Assembly: GCF_026151205.1 (NCBI RefSeq)
Contig: NC_087072.1
Span: 23,329,603 to 23,393,602, forward strand
Source: Bolinopsis microptera
Taxonomy: Eukaryota > Ctenophora > Tentaculata > Lobata > Bolinopsidae
DNA length: 64,000 nt
Direction: 5' to 3'
The translations under genes were made by a program, and so were the position numbers. Positions 41,902 to 51,740 of the stretch are shown here, one piece after another. How positions within the stretch are numbered: the stretch's first letter is position 1; the number at the start of each line of letters is the position of its first letter. Below the pieces are notes generated by a model. It searched no databases. It had not been told where the DNA came from and saw only the letters and a program-made list of their open reading frames with translations.

Positions 41902-41993
41902 TTGTAGGTTTACAACCTACCAGGACGCGCGCCGAGTTGGACTCGTCGACGGTTCCAATATATGGAACAGATATTTAACGAGTATCACCCGTT
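41902..41993. mobile_element. TTGTAGGTTTACAACC element with 10-bp duplication
   Basis: 92 bp flanked by the exact 10-mer AATCTGTCGT on both sides (41892-41901, 41994-42003). No terminal inverted repeat, but one end folds on itself (GTAGGTTTACAACCTAC). Confidence 0.82.
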
Positions 41994-42334
41994 AATCTGT
42001 CGTAAAACAGGGGTTCTAGAAAACCCATTTCCCGATACTCCTGAAACCTGAAACTTTTTTTGCAGTCGATTTGATCAACGTCTAGACGCCCTGAAAAATT
42101 TCAGATCTCTAACTCAATTTTAACATGGTTTTTAAGGCACCTGAATATGGCGATTTTGGGTTTTTTACCGAATTTCGTATAACAGTGCTGGCGAGTATTT
42201 TATGCAAATTTCTTAAAAATCTCAACATAACTATTTTTTATTCCTGTCATCTTTGACATCAAATTAGAATGTTTTGAACTAAAAATAATTCTGCTTAACG
42301 ACTTCCGATGAGTCTTAATGCCTGGAAAACTTCT

Positions 42335-42461
42335 GCCGGAGGCGGCGGCCTTCGGCCGCCGCCTCCGGCCTTGATACATGTTTCGGCGGCGCGCGCTTCG
42401 CGCGCGAAAAGTGGCATGCAACGTATGTCAACTCCGGCCGGAGTGCACGCTTCGCGTGCAC
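42335..42461. other. Hairpin cluster with TTC loops
   Basis: Three perfect hairpins: GCCGGAGGCGGCGGCC-TTC plus its reverse complement (16-bp stem, 42335-42369), CGCGCGC-TTC-GCGCGCG (about 42391-42407), and GTGCACGC-TTC-GCGTGCAC (42443-42461). The middle part is the inverted counterpart of 5440-5493. Confidence 0.92.
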
Positions 42462-42486
42462 AAAAGAGGCTTGTAACGTGTACCAA

Positions 42487-42541
42487 AGGGGGTATAATAG
42501 TAAAGGGGGTATAATAGTAAAGGGGGTATAATAGTAAATGG
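42487..42541. repeat. 17-bp tandem repeat, three units
   Basis: AGGGGGTATAATAGTAA three times, immediately after the hairpin cluster. Confidence 0.9.
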
Positions 42542-42569
42542 GGAACATAGTATACCCACAATAAATGCA

Positions 42570-43147
42570 ACGGTCGTGCTTGCCAGCACTGTGATAACTG
42601 AAAATGTGAAAGTTATAGGCCAAAAACTAAAAATTTGCGCAAAAAAAGCACGCGCGGCGAACAAGCGCCGTGTAGCATTTTTAGCGAAAATTGCTACACG
42701 GTGGATTTATTTTATTCACATTTTTAGACAAATTTTGGTATCAAATTTATCGAAATCGGAGAAAAAAAGTTCTGTGCTCGCGCTTGGCGCTTATTACACT
42801 GACTATTACTGCAGTCGCATACGACCCACTTGTCCGGGTCGCAAACGACCCATCAAGTTTAATCACGTCATTAAAAGATTAATTATCAGTACCAATATCA
42901 TTTGGTGGCTAACCACTAGGTCCCACGAAATCCGTAGTCTCACGGTGATCTGCCTTTCAAACATTGATTAGGTTAACGAGGTTTCGTACGTCACCTCAAG
43001 ATCAGGTAACACTCACAGGGAGCTAACCACGCCAGAATCTAATTGATTGGGTCCGATGTCACGTGATTATGAGCCTTAGGTCACGTGACTATGACGTCAT
43101 CAGAGCTTGTTCTCCGTTTTCCACTCATTGGAGCTCACATGCTTGTG
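42570..43147. other. Intergenic, no gene seen
   Basis: No supported coding frame. Contains TCACGTGA words near 43060-43090. Confidence 0.4.
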
Positions 43148-43416
43148 AATATAGAAAGCAAAATAGTTTACTGCTTAAAAGTTTAATAACAAACTGCGAA
43201 AGAGTGGTCAACACTCAACGTAAATAAAACGTGGTCAACGTAGATAAAACAATGTAAATATAGCCATGACTTTTACTAAACCTCCAGGGATCATTATTTC
43301 AATAGAGCGCCTCTATCATATAATTCGATTGGAGAAGCAAGAAATAGACAGAAAAACTCGGTCTCATCCTCAATTATTAGTCTGTGCAAGGGTTAAAATA
43401 ATATAATAATAATTAA

Positions 43417-45967
43417 AGGACCAGTTAACTGAAAAATTTGTAGTCTCCAATTTGGCTAAGATTTAAATCAGCTGTGACAAACTGGTAAAGAATCGTATCG
43501 CCGAAAGAACCAACTCTCTAGCGTACGTGTAACGCGTGTTATTGCAATAATAAGCTGTGGCCTCGTGACGTCATAAAGTCCCTCAGTGCGCGCTTGCATA
43601 GCGTAATTTACATTACAAATGTTTATCATCGTCAATAAAACACGTGTAACTCACTCAAATTTTAGAATTATGACTATTACCCTAGTTCTCCAAAATCCTT
43701 ATAGTTTTGGCTATCATCCTAACTAAAGGAATAGCTGATTGGATGTACAGTGCTCACGTCATGATTTTAAACAGTGATATAGGTTCTTGAACAGTGGCGG
43801 GTGAATGTACGGTTAGAAAGTTTCTGCTATTACAACTTATGTCATATGTGATAATTTTGGATTGTTTTCATTGCTTAATTACACAAGCAGGGAGACTGTA
43901 CCGATTATTTTTCCCCAGTCCATGAAACTCTAACGAATTTAGAAAGGATACAGATAAGTAGGAGTTTGTTCAATTCCGAGAGCAATTATATTTATAGCAT
44001 AGCGAAATTTCTAACTTTAATCTGCAAGTGTCTGCCAGTACAGGAGACAAGAAGTCTGGCTTCTTTACGGCCGTTCCTCTGGGACCATTAGTAGAAGTAG
44101 CTTCTATCAAAACAGTGCCGTGGGAACAGAATTCCCGCCAAAATACCCGGTCTACCAAATAGTAAAATTACTGATTGGAGGTGTGTACGGTGTGAGGTGT
44201 GTTTTGAATTAGACTTCCGGCTTACCTAGTTGTTATCCTAATTGCATAATCATCGGTGCATAACATAAATAAACTACTGGTAAGTTTAAATACCAAGTGC
44301 AAACGTGTTCAGTCGATCGACCCACTGAACAACTATAGAATTTCCAAGACCCTATTATTCTCTGGCCATATATTACGGCACGATCGATTGTTAGATGGCT
44401 AAATGACCAACGTTAATCTATACAATTCTAAAACTATGAGCTAGCACTTTAATCTAAAAATACCTTTTTTATATTACTCCTGATTTTTACATTTCACGTA
44501 AAACACCAAGATCCGTATCTACAAGGCTGCTGTTATTACTATTCTGTTATATGGAGCCGAAGTGTGGAACACAACAAAGAAGCAGATGAAACGGTTTGAG
44601 GTCTTCCATCTGACCTCCCTGAGAAGAATCTTGAAGATAAAGTGGTTCTTCCATGTCTCCAATGAAGAAGTTCTCAGGCGTGCTGGAATTAAGTCTATCG
44701 AAACTTTCATCGGTGTGGCTAGACTAAGGTGGTACGGACATGTTGTCAGAATGCCAGAGACGCGGTTTCCCAATTTCTTACTGGATTGGAAACCAAACTA
44801 TGGAAAGAGACTGAGAGGACGACCCCGCAAAGGCTGGATGGCCTGTGTACTCGAGGATGCGGCTGAATTTACAGGTGTCGATAACATCAGCAGAGATGCA
44901 GTAAAACAGTTGGCTCTAAAGCGAGTGGAATGGAGGAACATGTTACGCCGTAGAAGAGATGTGTGTGATGCAGGCCACTCCAACGACTGGGAGGAGACCT
45001 CTTCATGTAGCATGTATGTATGTAAAACATTGTCGCCAGAGGTTGATCATGGACACTAACAGCTTAATTTGAGATAAATGACTTATGAGTTTCTCTAAAG
45101 TTAACTCTAAAGTTGTGTAGTCCAGTCATTTATGGACATTTATGGAAATGAACCTGCAAATGTTCTAATACTCACGAAACTTTGCACAGACCTTCCCGAA
45201 GTTATGATTAAACGATTTTCGTTTGGAGACATCTTTTTGACCGTGGAGAAAACCCAGGAGGGCCACGCCCATATTGACCCAATAACGTAACCGACTCCTT
45301 GCTTCTGAAGGTAGTAGAGACTTCAAAATAGGCTTGAACGAAGCCGCATATGCATGTTTATATAGGAGTTATTGAGCAACACATGGCCTAAAATCCTTAC
45401 TTTTCGATAAATTCGCCAAAAACCATTTTGGGCGTGGTGCTAAGCCCATTTTCGATATGATCGTGATGGAGTCTTCAGACAGGATGCAAAAGAACTGCAA
45501 TTAGCATATTAATATATGACTTACGAACAAACATATGCCTTAAAGTGCTTACTTTTTCAGTTATTGGCGAAAAACTGATTTTCGGTTCCAGAAATCATGC
45601 AAAACTATGGGTATCTGGTTAATTGGGCTATGAAGGCCCTAAAGGTTTTTGAATGTGTGCAAATTGTGCAGAATGGCCATGTTTATATACAACTTATGAA
45701 GCAACATGTACCCTAAATTACTTACTTTTCGAGTTATTCGGGGGAAAAGATTGTATTATGTCCATTTTTTACCTGTAAAATACAGTCTCACGAGCTACTC
45801 TGCGCGCAAGAGGGACTTTATGACGTCATCGCCAAAATAATACAACCGCTATTTACACGCGTTAGAGAGCAGTTAGAGATTTAGGAATTTCGACTCGTTG
45901 CTTAGTTTGCTATTTGTCACAATCTGTCAAAATATGAGGATAACTTTTTTTTCAGTTAACTGGTCCT
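43417..45967. mobile_element. 2.55-kb TTAA-flanked DNA transposon
   Basis: Inverted ends AGGACCAGTTAACTG and CAGTTAACTGGTCCT, flanked by TTAA on both sides. The paralogous segment B has a single TTAA at the same place (AATAATAATTAACTTGC). TTAA specificity is known for piggyBac and some Kolobok-type elements; the ends do not begin CCY as in piggyBac. No transposase found. The interior includes an RTE-like LINE fragment and, at 45360-45760, three loose repeats of a CTTACTTTTCG-containing unit. Confidence 0.9.
44500..45059 (+). pseudogene. RTE-like LINE 3' fragment
   Basis: One open frame with the C-terminal RT region: ILLYGAEVWNTTKKQMKRF, RLRWYGHVVRMPE, GKRLRGRPRKGW, then DVCDAGHSNDWEETSSC. 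It is homologous to 26290-28080 and includes the part downstream of FTGVDN that is split there. 5'-truncated; the tail ends in ATGTATGTATGT-type repeats. Nested in the TTAA transposon. Confidence 0.85.
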
Positions 45968-46193
45968 TTAACTTGCAATAGAGTGGAAAATGAACATATA
46001 TGCAGCAATAAAAATGCAAATTCAATAAACGAATTATTCATTATAATTGTTAGGCTGCAGGCTTGGCTACCCCGTACTCATCTGCAAAGCCAAAAAATCA
46101 CATTTCTTCCATAACTTCAAAGGTAAGCATTTTAGGGTGTTTTCTTGTTCATAACTCATATATAAAAGTGCTAGTTGCGGTTATTTTGCGCCA

Positions 46194-48218
46194 TCAGAGT
46201 TGCTGACCACCCCAGAGAGAAGATGCCTCTCGATCGTTACGCCAGTCCAGTATAGAATTGGAGTTCGGTGATGTGAAGCCCCGGATTGGCGGTTTATCCG
46301 GCAAGGAAAGCATGAATGCCGTCATATGATGCTTGAAGCCATCATGTTTGGAGACTGCACGTATGTGCGAAGGTATACAGTTCCAGAGTCTGGGACCCAT
46401 TACACCAAATGATGTTTCATATAGAGTCTGGTGAGCAGCTGAGCTTTTTGTACGGACAGCTGGAACCTTAGCAAGGGTACCCAATCGTGGATTTACTGTG
46501 AACTGTACTTCAAGGTCGTTGGATGTGAAACCATGTAGGATTTTCCACATGTGCATGACAATGTAACGTTCTCTGCGCCTCTGAAGTGACATGAGGGACA
46601 GGGTTTTTAGGCGATCCCAATAATGGAGATGCTGTAAACCATGGATCTTTGAAGTGAAAGTTCTTTGTACACTTTCAAGCTCCTGAATTTCATACACTTT
46701 CGCCGGATTCCACAGAGGAGAGCAATACTCTAAGTGGCTACGGACTAGTGACTTGTATAGTGTTAACATAACACCAGTATTGCGAGAGTGGAAGACACTG
46801 AATACCCATGCTGCTATCTTCCTCGCTTTATCACAACTAGATCGTATGTGTGATGTCCAGGACGTATCACTGGATACTGTTATACCGAGATCACGGAGCT
46901 GATCCACAGGACTGAGTATAGTACCAGTTGATGTTCTGTATTGGAAATGTTCATGGACAAAAGGAAGCTCATAGAGAGGATTACGTTTGTTGGCAAGATG
47001 GCATATGTACTCAAACTTATCCTCATGTAGTGCCATGTTGTTTCTTGATGACCACTCAGTGACTTTGTCAAGATCAGACTGAAGCTCAGTAACATTATGT
47101 GAATCACTGATGGATCTGCAAATTCTTGTGTCGTCAGCGAAACATCTTAACGTTGAATGCAACACGCAGCTAGCAATGTCATTAATGAATATTAAAAACA
47201 GTATGGGACCTAAAACTGTTCCTTGGGGGACACCACTCATAATAAGAGCAATGATAGACATGTGACCATCTACAACAACTTGTTGAGTTCTATTTGTAAG
47301 AAATGACTCGATCCAGATGATGATTTTGGGATGAAAACCATATAGCTGCAGTTTTTTGATAAGAAGTTGATGATCTACTTTATCAAAGGCCTTGGCATAA
47401 TCCAAGTATATAGCGTCCATGTCGTCACCATTTGATAACGCCTCGATGATGTCATCAAAATGATGAAGCAGCTGAGTGAGACAACTTTTCCCCGATCGGA
47501 AGCCATGCTGTTTGCTATTGAGAAGGTTGTTTTCTTCGAGGTGGGCCACCATCTGTTTTCGTAGAACTCGCTCATAGATCTTAATGACATGAGAAGTTAA
47601 CGACACAGGTCTGTAGTTTCCCGCAATAGCACGACTGCCTTTCTTGTGAAGTGGAGCAATGTTTGATGTCTTGTAGAACTTCGGCACTGTGCCTGTAGAC
47701 ATAGAATGCTGCCAAATCATGTGTATAGGTTTGGAGAGTGCTTCTTTGCACTTCTTCAGAAGCAGGACTGGAAGATCATCAGGCCCAGCAGCGGCACCCG
47801 GCTTAATTTCATCAATAGCCTCCATTATATCAGCAACCGAGAATGCCAACATGTCATCAATGAATGGCTTCTGTAGAGAAGGTGACTGAAATAATGCATC
47901 ATTGATGTTGGTGGCTGAAGGGTCACTGAATACACTGCTGAATTGACGCTGGAGGATGTTAGCAATCTCTTCAGGATTGGTGCAAGTTCTCTTGGCTTCA
48001 TTGAAAAGCATTGGAATACTGCGTTTCTGCATAGAGAACTTTTTAGCATAGCTGTAGAAATATTTTGGATTGCTGTGCACTTTATCTACCGCCTGTTGTT
48101 CACGGTAGTTAAGGTCGTGGTTTATAGCGTCTCGCATGTCAGCGTACACACTCGAAATCTGGTTTCTAAGTGACTCCAAGTGAGCTGTTGTAGCGACTGG
48201 ATTTTGTTCAGTCGCCAT
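46194..48218 (-). CDS. CR1-type reverse transcriptase, 674 aa, no endonuclease
   Basis: Intact frame. The N-terminal ~90 residues look like the EN-RT linker (DAINHDLNYREQQAVDKVHS, PKYFYSYAKKF). RT motifs follow: GAAAGPDDLPVLLLK, NYRPVSLTS, HGFRSGKSC, DYAKAFDKVDH, SGVPQGTVLGP and catalytic FADD (CFADDTRI), then LRDLGITVSS, LYKSLVRSHLEYCSPLWNP, and a tail with GPRLWNCIPSHIR and SILDWRND. An in-frame stop about ten codons before the ATG shows that the endonuclease is not attached; a hAT MITE lies 125 bp further 5'. Most likely a 5'-truncated LINE that kept its RT open; captured or domesticated RT is a less likely alternative. Confidence 0.85.
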   Translation of the reverse strand: MATEQNPVATTAHLESLRNQISSVYADMRDAINHDLNYREQQAVDKVHSNPKYFYSYAKKFSMQKRSIPMLFNEAKRTCTNPEEIANILQRQFSSVFSDPSATNINDALFQSPSLQKPFIDDMLAFSVADIMEAIDEIKPGAAAGPDDLPVLLLKKCKEALSKPIHMIWQHSMSTGTVPKFYKTSNIAPLHKKGSRAIAGNYRPVSLTSHVIKIYERVLRKQMVAHLEENNLLNSKQHGFRSGKSCLTQLLHHFDDIIEALSNGDDMDAIYLDYAKAFDKVDHQLLIKKLQLYGFHPKIIIWIESFLTNRTQQVVVDGHMSIIALIMSGVPQGTVLGPILFLIFINDIASCVLHSTLRCFADDTRICRSISDSHNVTELQSDLDKVTEWSSRNNMALHEDKFEYICHLANKRNPLYELPFVHEHFQYRTSTGTILSPVDQLRDLGITVSSDTSWTSHIRSSCDKARKIAAWVFSVFHSRNTGVMLTLYKSLVRSHLEYCSPLWNPAKVYEIQELESVQRTFTSKIHGLQHLHYWDRLKTLSLMSLQRRRERYIVMHMWKILHGFTSNDLEVQFTVNPRLGTLAKVPAVRTKSSAAHQTLYETSFGVMGPRLWNCIPSHIRAVSKHDGFKHHMTAFMLSLPDKPPIRGFTSPNSNSILDWRNDREASSLWGGQQL

Positions 48219-48343
48219 GAAACAAATTGTGTTTTCCCGAAAATTCTACTCTAACCAGGAAATGCTCGATTACAAAAATGGGTATTCTCAAAATAGTTTA
48301 TTTTTGAGTTGGAAACGGTGCACTAGATGGTCACTAAACTGCC

Positions 48344-48451
48344 CAGTGGCGTAACGTTGCCTGTTGGCGCCCCCTGCCGAAAAAAGCGCCCCCCTGTTGG
48401 CGCCCCCTCCCCTTTTGGTGCCCCTCAGCAGGGCCTTTCGTTACGCCACTG
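48344..48451. mobile_element. hAT family 1 MITE, 108-bp copy
   Basis: Same CAGTGGCGTAACG ends, with 8-bp duplication AAACTGCC (48336-48343, 48452-48459). It keeps the TTGGCGCCCCCT subterminal words and lacks most of the interior. Confidence 0.95.
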
Positions 48452-48530
48452 AAACTGCCTATGAGGTCATTTGGGTTGGACGGCACTAACTACTGTTTTG
48501 GTGTATGCCCCCTTAAAAAGTATGATAGAA

Positions 48531-49715
48531 TATAGAAAGCAAAATAGTTTACTGCTTAAAAGTTTAATAACAAATTGTGAAATAGTGCACAACACTCAAT
48601 ACAACGTAAATAAAACGTGGTCAACACTCAATGTAAATATAGCCATGACTTTTACTGGACCTCCAGGGATCATTATTTCAATAGAGTGTTGTAAAGTAGT
48701 ATCGTTAGAGTTCTCGGTAAATTAACTTTATTTACAGCGTCATATGTAATAAGATTAAGAGGAGGGTTGCGTTTAAGTTATTAGGAGCACTATGATTGTG
48801 AAATGTTTGGTAGTATAGGGACCGTTACATTTCCGGGTAGTGCGACATTTCGTGTAATAGTTTAGCTGTTTAACAGTTGGTTTAGAAATTAGGAAGTTTT
48901 GGTTTATATTTCATTTTACACGGTTTGACTGTATTCGGTTGACTGGCAAACCTGCTGTCAGACCAACTGCCAATTTTATTTGTAGTTGTCCGCTCTTTTG
49001 CACCTGACTTACAGCTAGGCCTGTGGTTGGTCCCCGCGACCACAGGATGACTGTCAGTGGAGTGCTAATTGTCTAGACGTGTCTAGACGCTGGTGCAGGC
49101 TGTTTGCGTTATGCCGTCACGCGTTTGTGGCGTGACGAAGTTTTGCATTTTGAGAGTATACCCGGAGAACCGGAAGTGGAGAGCTCACTTCTTAGTTGCC
49201 CCTTAATCATTTTAAGGGATTCGAATTGACGATAGCCAGTCTGACTGAGCACTATCCTCTGTGATTAGACACGTCGAGTGATTTATATTCACGTCAATTG
49301 CTTGGAGCGAACACTTGGAAGTTTTTATCTGTTGACGTTCACTTTGTAGTACTTTTCCTTTTGATTAATTATCCATTTTAATTTACTCGTTTCCTTTCTA
49401 CCATACGCGGTACGCCCTGCCGTTCGTGCTGCGTGACTAGAGCTAAACTAGCATGCACTAAATACCAAGAAACGCGGTTTTCTATATAAGAGCACCTCTA
49501 TCATATAATTCGATTGGAGAAGCAAGAAATAAACAAAAAACTCGGTCTCATCCTAAATTATTAGTTTGTGCAACTGCAAGGAATAAAATAATATAATAAT
49601 AATTAACTTGCAATAGAGTGGAAAATGAGCATATATGCAGCAGTAAAAATGCAAATTCAATAAACGAATTATTCATTATAATTGTTAGGCTGCAGGCTTG
49701 GCTACCCCGTACTCA
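48531..49715. repeat. Duplicated segment B
   Basis: Paralog of 43148-46075. It lacks the TTAA element but has an extra ~780 bp at 48706-49487. Confidence 0.88.
48706..49487. mobile_element. ~780-bp insertion of unknown class
   Basis: Defined by comparison with segment A (AATAGAG then CGCCTCTATC there). It starts TGTTGTAAAGTAG and is bounded by AGAG on both sides. The TG start and length would suit a solo LTR, but the right end (TCTATATA) lacks CA. No coding capacity. Confidence 0.5.
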
Positions 49716-49748
49716 TACTCATAGAAATAGAATAATTCACAACTTAAC

Positions 49749-49839
49749 GGGTGATACTCGTAAAATATTTGTTCCATATATTGCAGACCATCGACGAGTC
49801 CAACTCGGCGCGCGTCCTGGTAGGTTGTAAACCTACAAT
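49749..49839. mobile_element. TTGTAGGTTTACAACC element, inverted copy
   Basis: TTAACGGGTGATACTCGTAA to GGTAGGTTGTAAACCTACAA. It directly abuts, and provides the target of, the next element. Confidence 0.75.
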
Positions 49840-50428
49840 TAGGCAGTGCGCCATCGACAATAAGACGCGCGCGCTGACCATTGAATGGTTTTATAGCTCT
49901 TATTTCGGCCAGCACATTATTTTGGAAACAATCGAAAAGTTATAATACTTCCCATATAACAATTTTGTTGAAATTTGGTCAGCTTACGTAAACACTTATG
50001 TTCTACTGAACCTAATTTAGTTTGAGCAATTTCGATGCTCAGAATTTGAGTTATCAACGAATTTATACCTATTTTGTCATTTTTAGACCTCTTAATCAAG
50101 GCCAATCTCTCCCAACTAAATTAGGTTCGGTAGTTAAGTATGAATTGAAGGTTCTGACAAATTTTCAGCATGATTCATGTTTAGGAACCGAAGATATGAC
50201 AGAATAATACGACAAAAATCAACGAATTTCGTCAAATTACGCGACTTTTACACCTAATTTTGCTCCAAAAGCCGCGCACCATTAAATATGGCACCTAGGC
50301 AAAACTCACTGATCATTCCAAAAAGGTATGATAAATTTGGTACTGTGAAAATTCTCACAGTCTCTAGAAAACGATGGTACAAAAATTTTGAAAATCCGAG
50401 CAAGTTTATTTTTATCGTGCACTGCCTA
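49840..50428. mobile_element. 589-bp element with TAGGCAGTGC ends
   Basis: Starts TAGGCAGTGCGCC and ends GTGCACTGCCTA, flanked on both sides by CTACAAT (49833-49839, 50429-50435), a 7-bp duplication. An inverted partial copy is at 50687-50850 (TTAGGCGGTGCACGATAAAA) and a degenerate one at 5545-5998. No transposase. Confidence 0.85.
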
Positions 50429-50639
50429 CTACAATCCACAACCTTCTAGAATATTCTGAGCGGCTTACTATCGGGTGGCACCGTCTCTCTGCCGAATCTC
50501 AGTAATTGTAAACAACGACGCCTCTATTTCACAGCCAATGAGCGGGCTTATGAAGGAAATATCTCAAGTTGAGACAGAGAAGATATTTGAAGATGAAAGA
50601 CATTTTTCCAAATACAGGGTGTACTACAAAAAGATTTAC

Positions 50640-50866
50640 TGGGCCGCGCTCAGCCTGTCATTCCGCCGAATCTCTATTCTATATTAGGCGGTGCACGATA
50701 AAAATAAACTTGCTCGGATTTTCAAAATTTTTGTACCATCGTTTTCTAGAGACTGTGAGAATTTTCACAGTACCAAATTTATCATACCTTTTTGGAATGA
50801 TCAGTGAGTTTTGCCTAGGTGCCATATTTAATGGTGCGCGGCTTTTGTTGACCATTGTTAATGATC
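50640..50866. mobile_element. Fragments of two short elements
   Basis: GGGCCGCGCTCAGCCTGTCA and CATTCCGCCGAATC (5' part of the 23781 family) join directly to an inverted partial copy of the 49840 element. This is followed at about 50850 by the GGCCCGGCGCGCGCTACTTC block shared with 4240. Confidence 0.65.
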
Positions 50867-50939
50867 TGGCCCGGCGCGCGCTACTTCGTAGCACTTGCCG
50901 TCGGGCCAGACCATAGAAAAACGTAGAGTTTTACTCCAC

Positions 50940-51740
50940 ATTTATGGAGTAAATCAGACATTGGCTACGACCTATGTCACGTGATGTACGCGCGCAACCA
51001 ATTACAAGGCCAGAATTTGATCACGCTCAAAGTGAGCGCTGTACTCCAAGACACGCGATTACGATTGGCCAAAACTGCGCCACGTGATGCGCTACGTGAT
51101 ATATTTTTCAGCCAATTACGACGTCAGAATTGCATCATCTGAGATGAGGCATATGTCACATGGTATATCTATTAACGCGCTGAATAGATTCTAGCAAACT
51201 TTGGTGAATTCGCAGCCATTTCTCATTGTCAGTACTCATTAGTTCAATACTCGATTTTGATAGATGTCGCTTGCTTGTAGTTGTATCTTTGCCAATGCTA
51301 CATGCCGTAACATAACTGAGCTGAAACATGTGCCATATAACTGAGCAATCTTATTTGCTGTTCACATCTGTTCCATTCCTCCTAGAATTGTATTTCTCTC
51401 AGATGTTGTCGAGCTTTTGGCATCGATCAACAGTTTATCTACTTCGTATTATCACGCCCACTTGAATGATCAATCGATACTATAATGTTAGGTTTTTATT
51501 CCATCATGTTATTGTTTACTGTTTTTTGCATTGCTTGTGGTATTACTATATTATATGATTGACTAAAGAAATTAGTCATGATTTAAATCAGAACTTTAAG
51601 CTGACATCTTATTTTACGCTTAATCTATAATCATCAATGAGCTCTTGCTATGTTACTTCGAAATTCATAACATATCTTCTGAATAATCATTGTAGTGATG
51701 AACTCGTTAACAACATCCAACATCAGCTCCGTCCAAACTC
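50940..51740. other. Intergenic, no gene seen
   Basis: Contains several CACGTGATG words near 50978-51090. No supported coding frame. Confidence 0.45.

Larger units (their letters stand above)
43148..46075. repeat. Duplicated segment A
   Basis: Starts AATATAGAAAGCAAAATAG and ends CTTGGCTACCCCGTACTCAT, paralogous to 48531-49715. It holds the TTAA transposon, while B holds a different insertion, so each copy supplies the empty site for the other. Confidence 0.88.

Noticed and set aside
42200-42664. Overlapping frames around the hairpin cluster
   Set aside because: Their sequence comes from palindromic GC stems and the 17-bp repeat.
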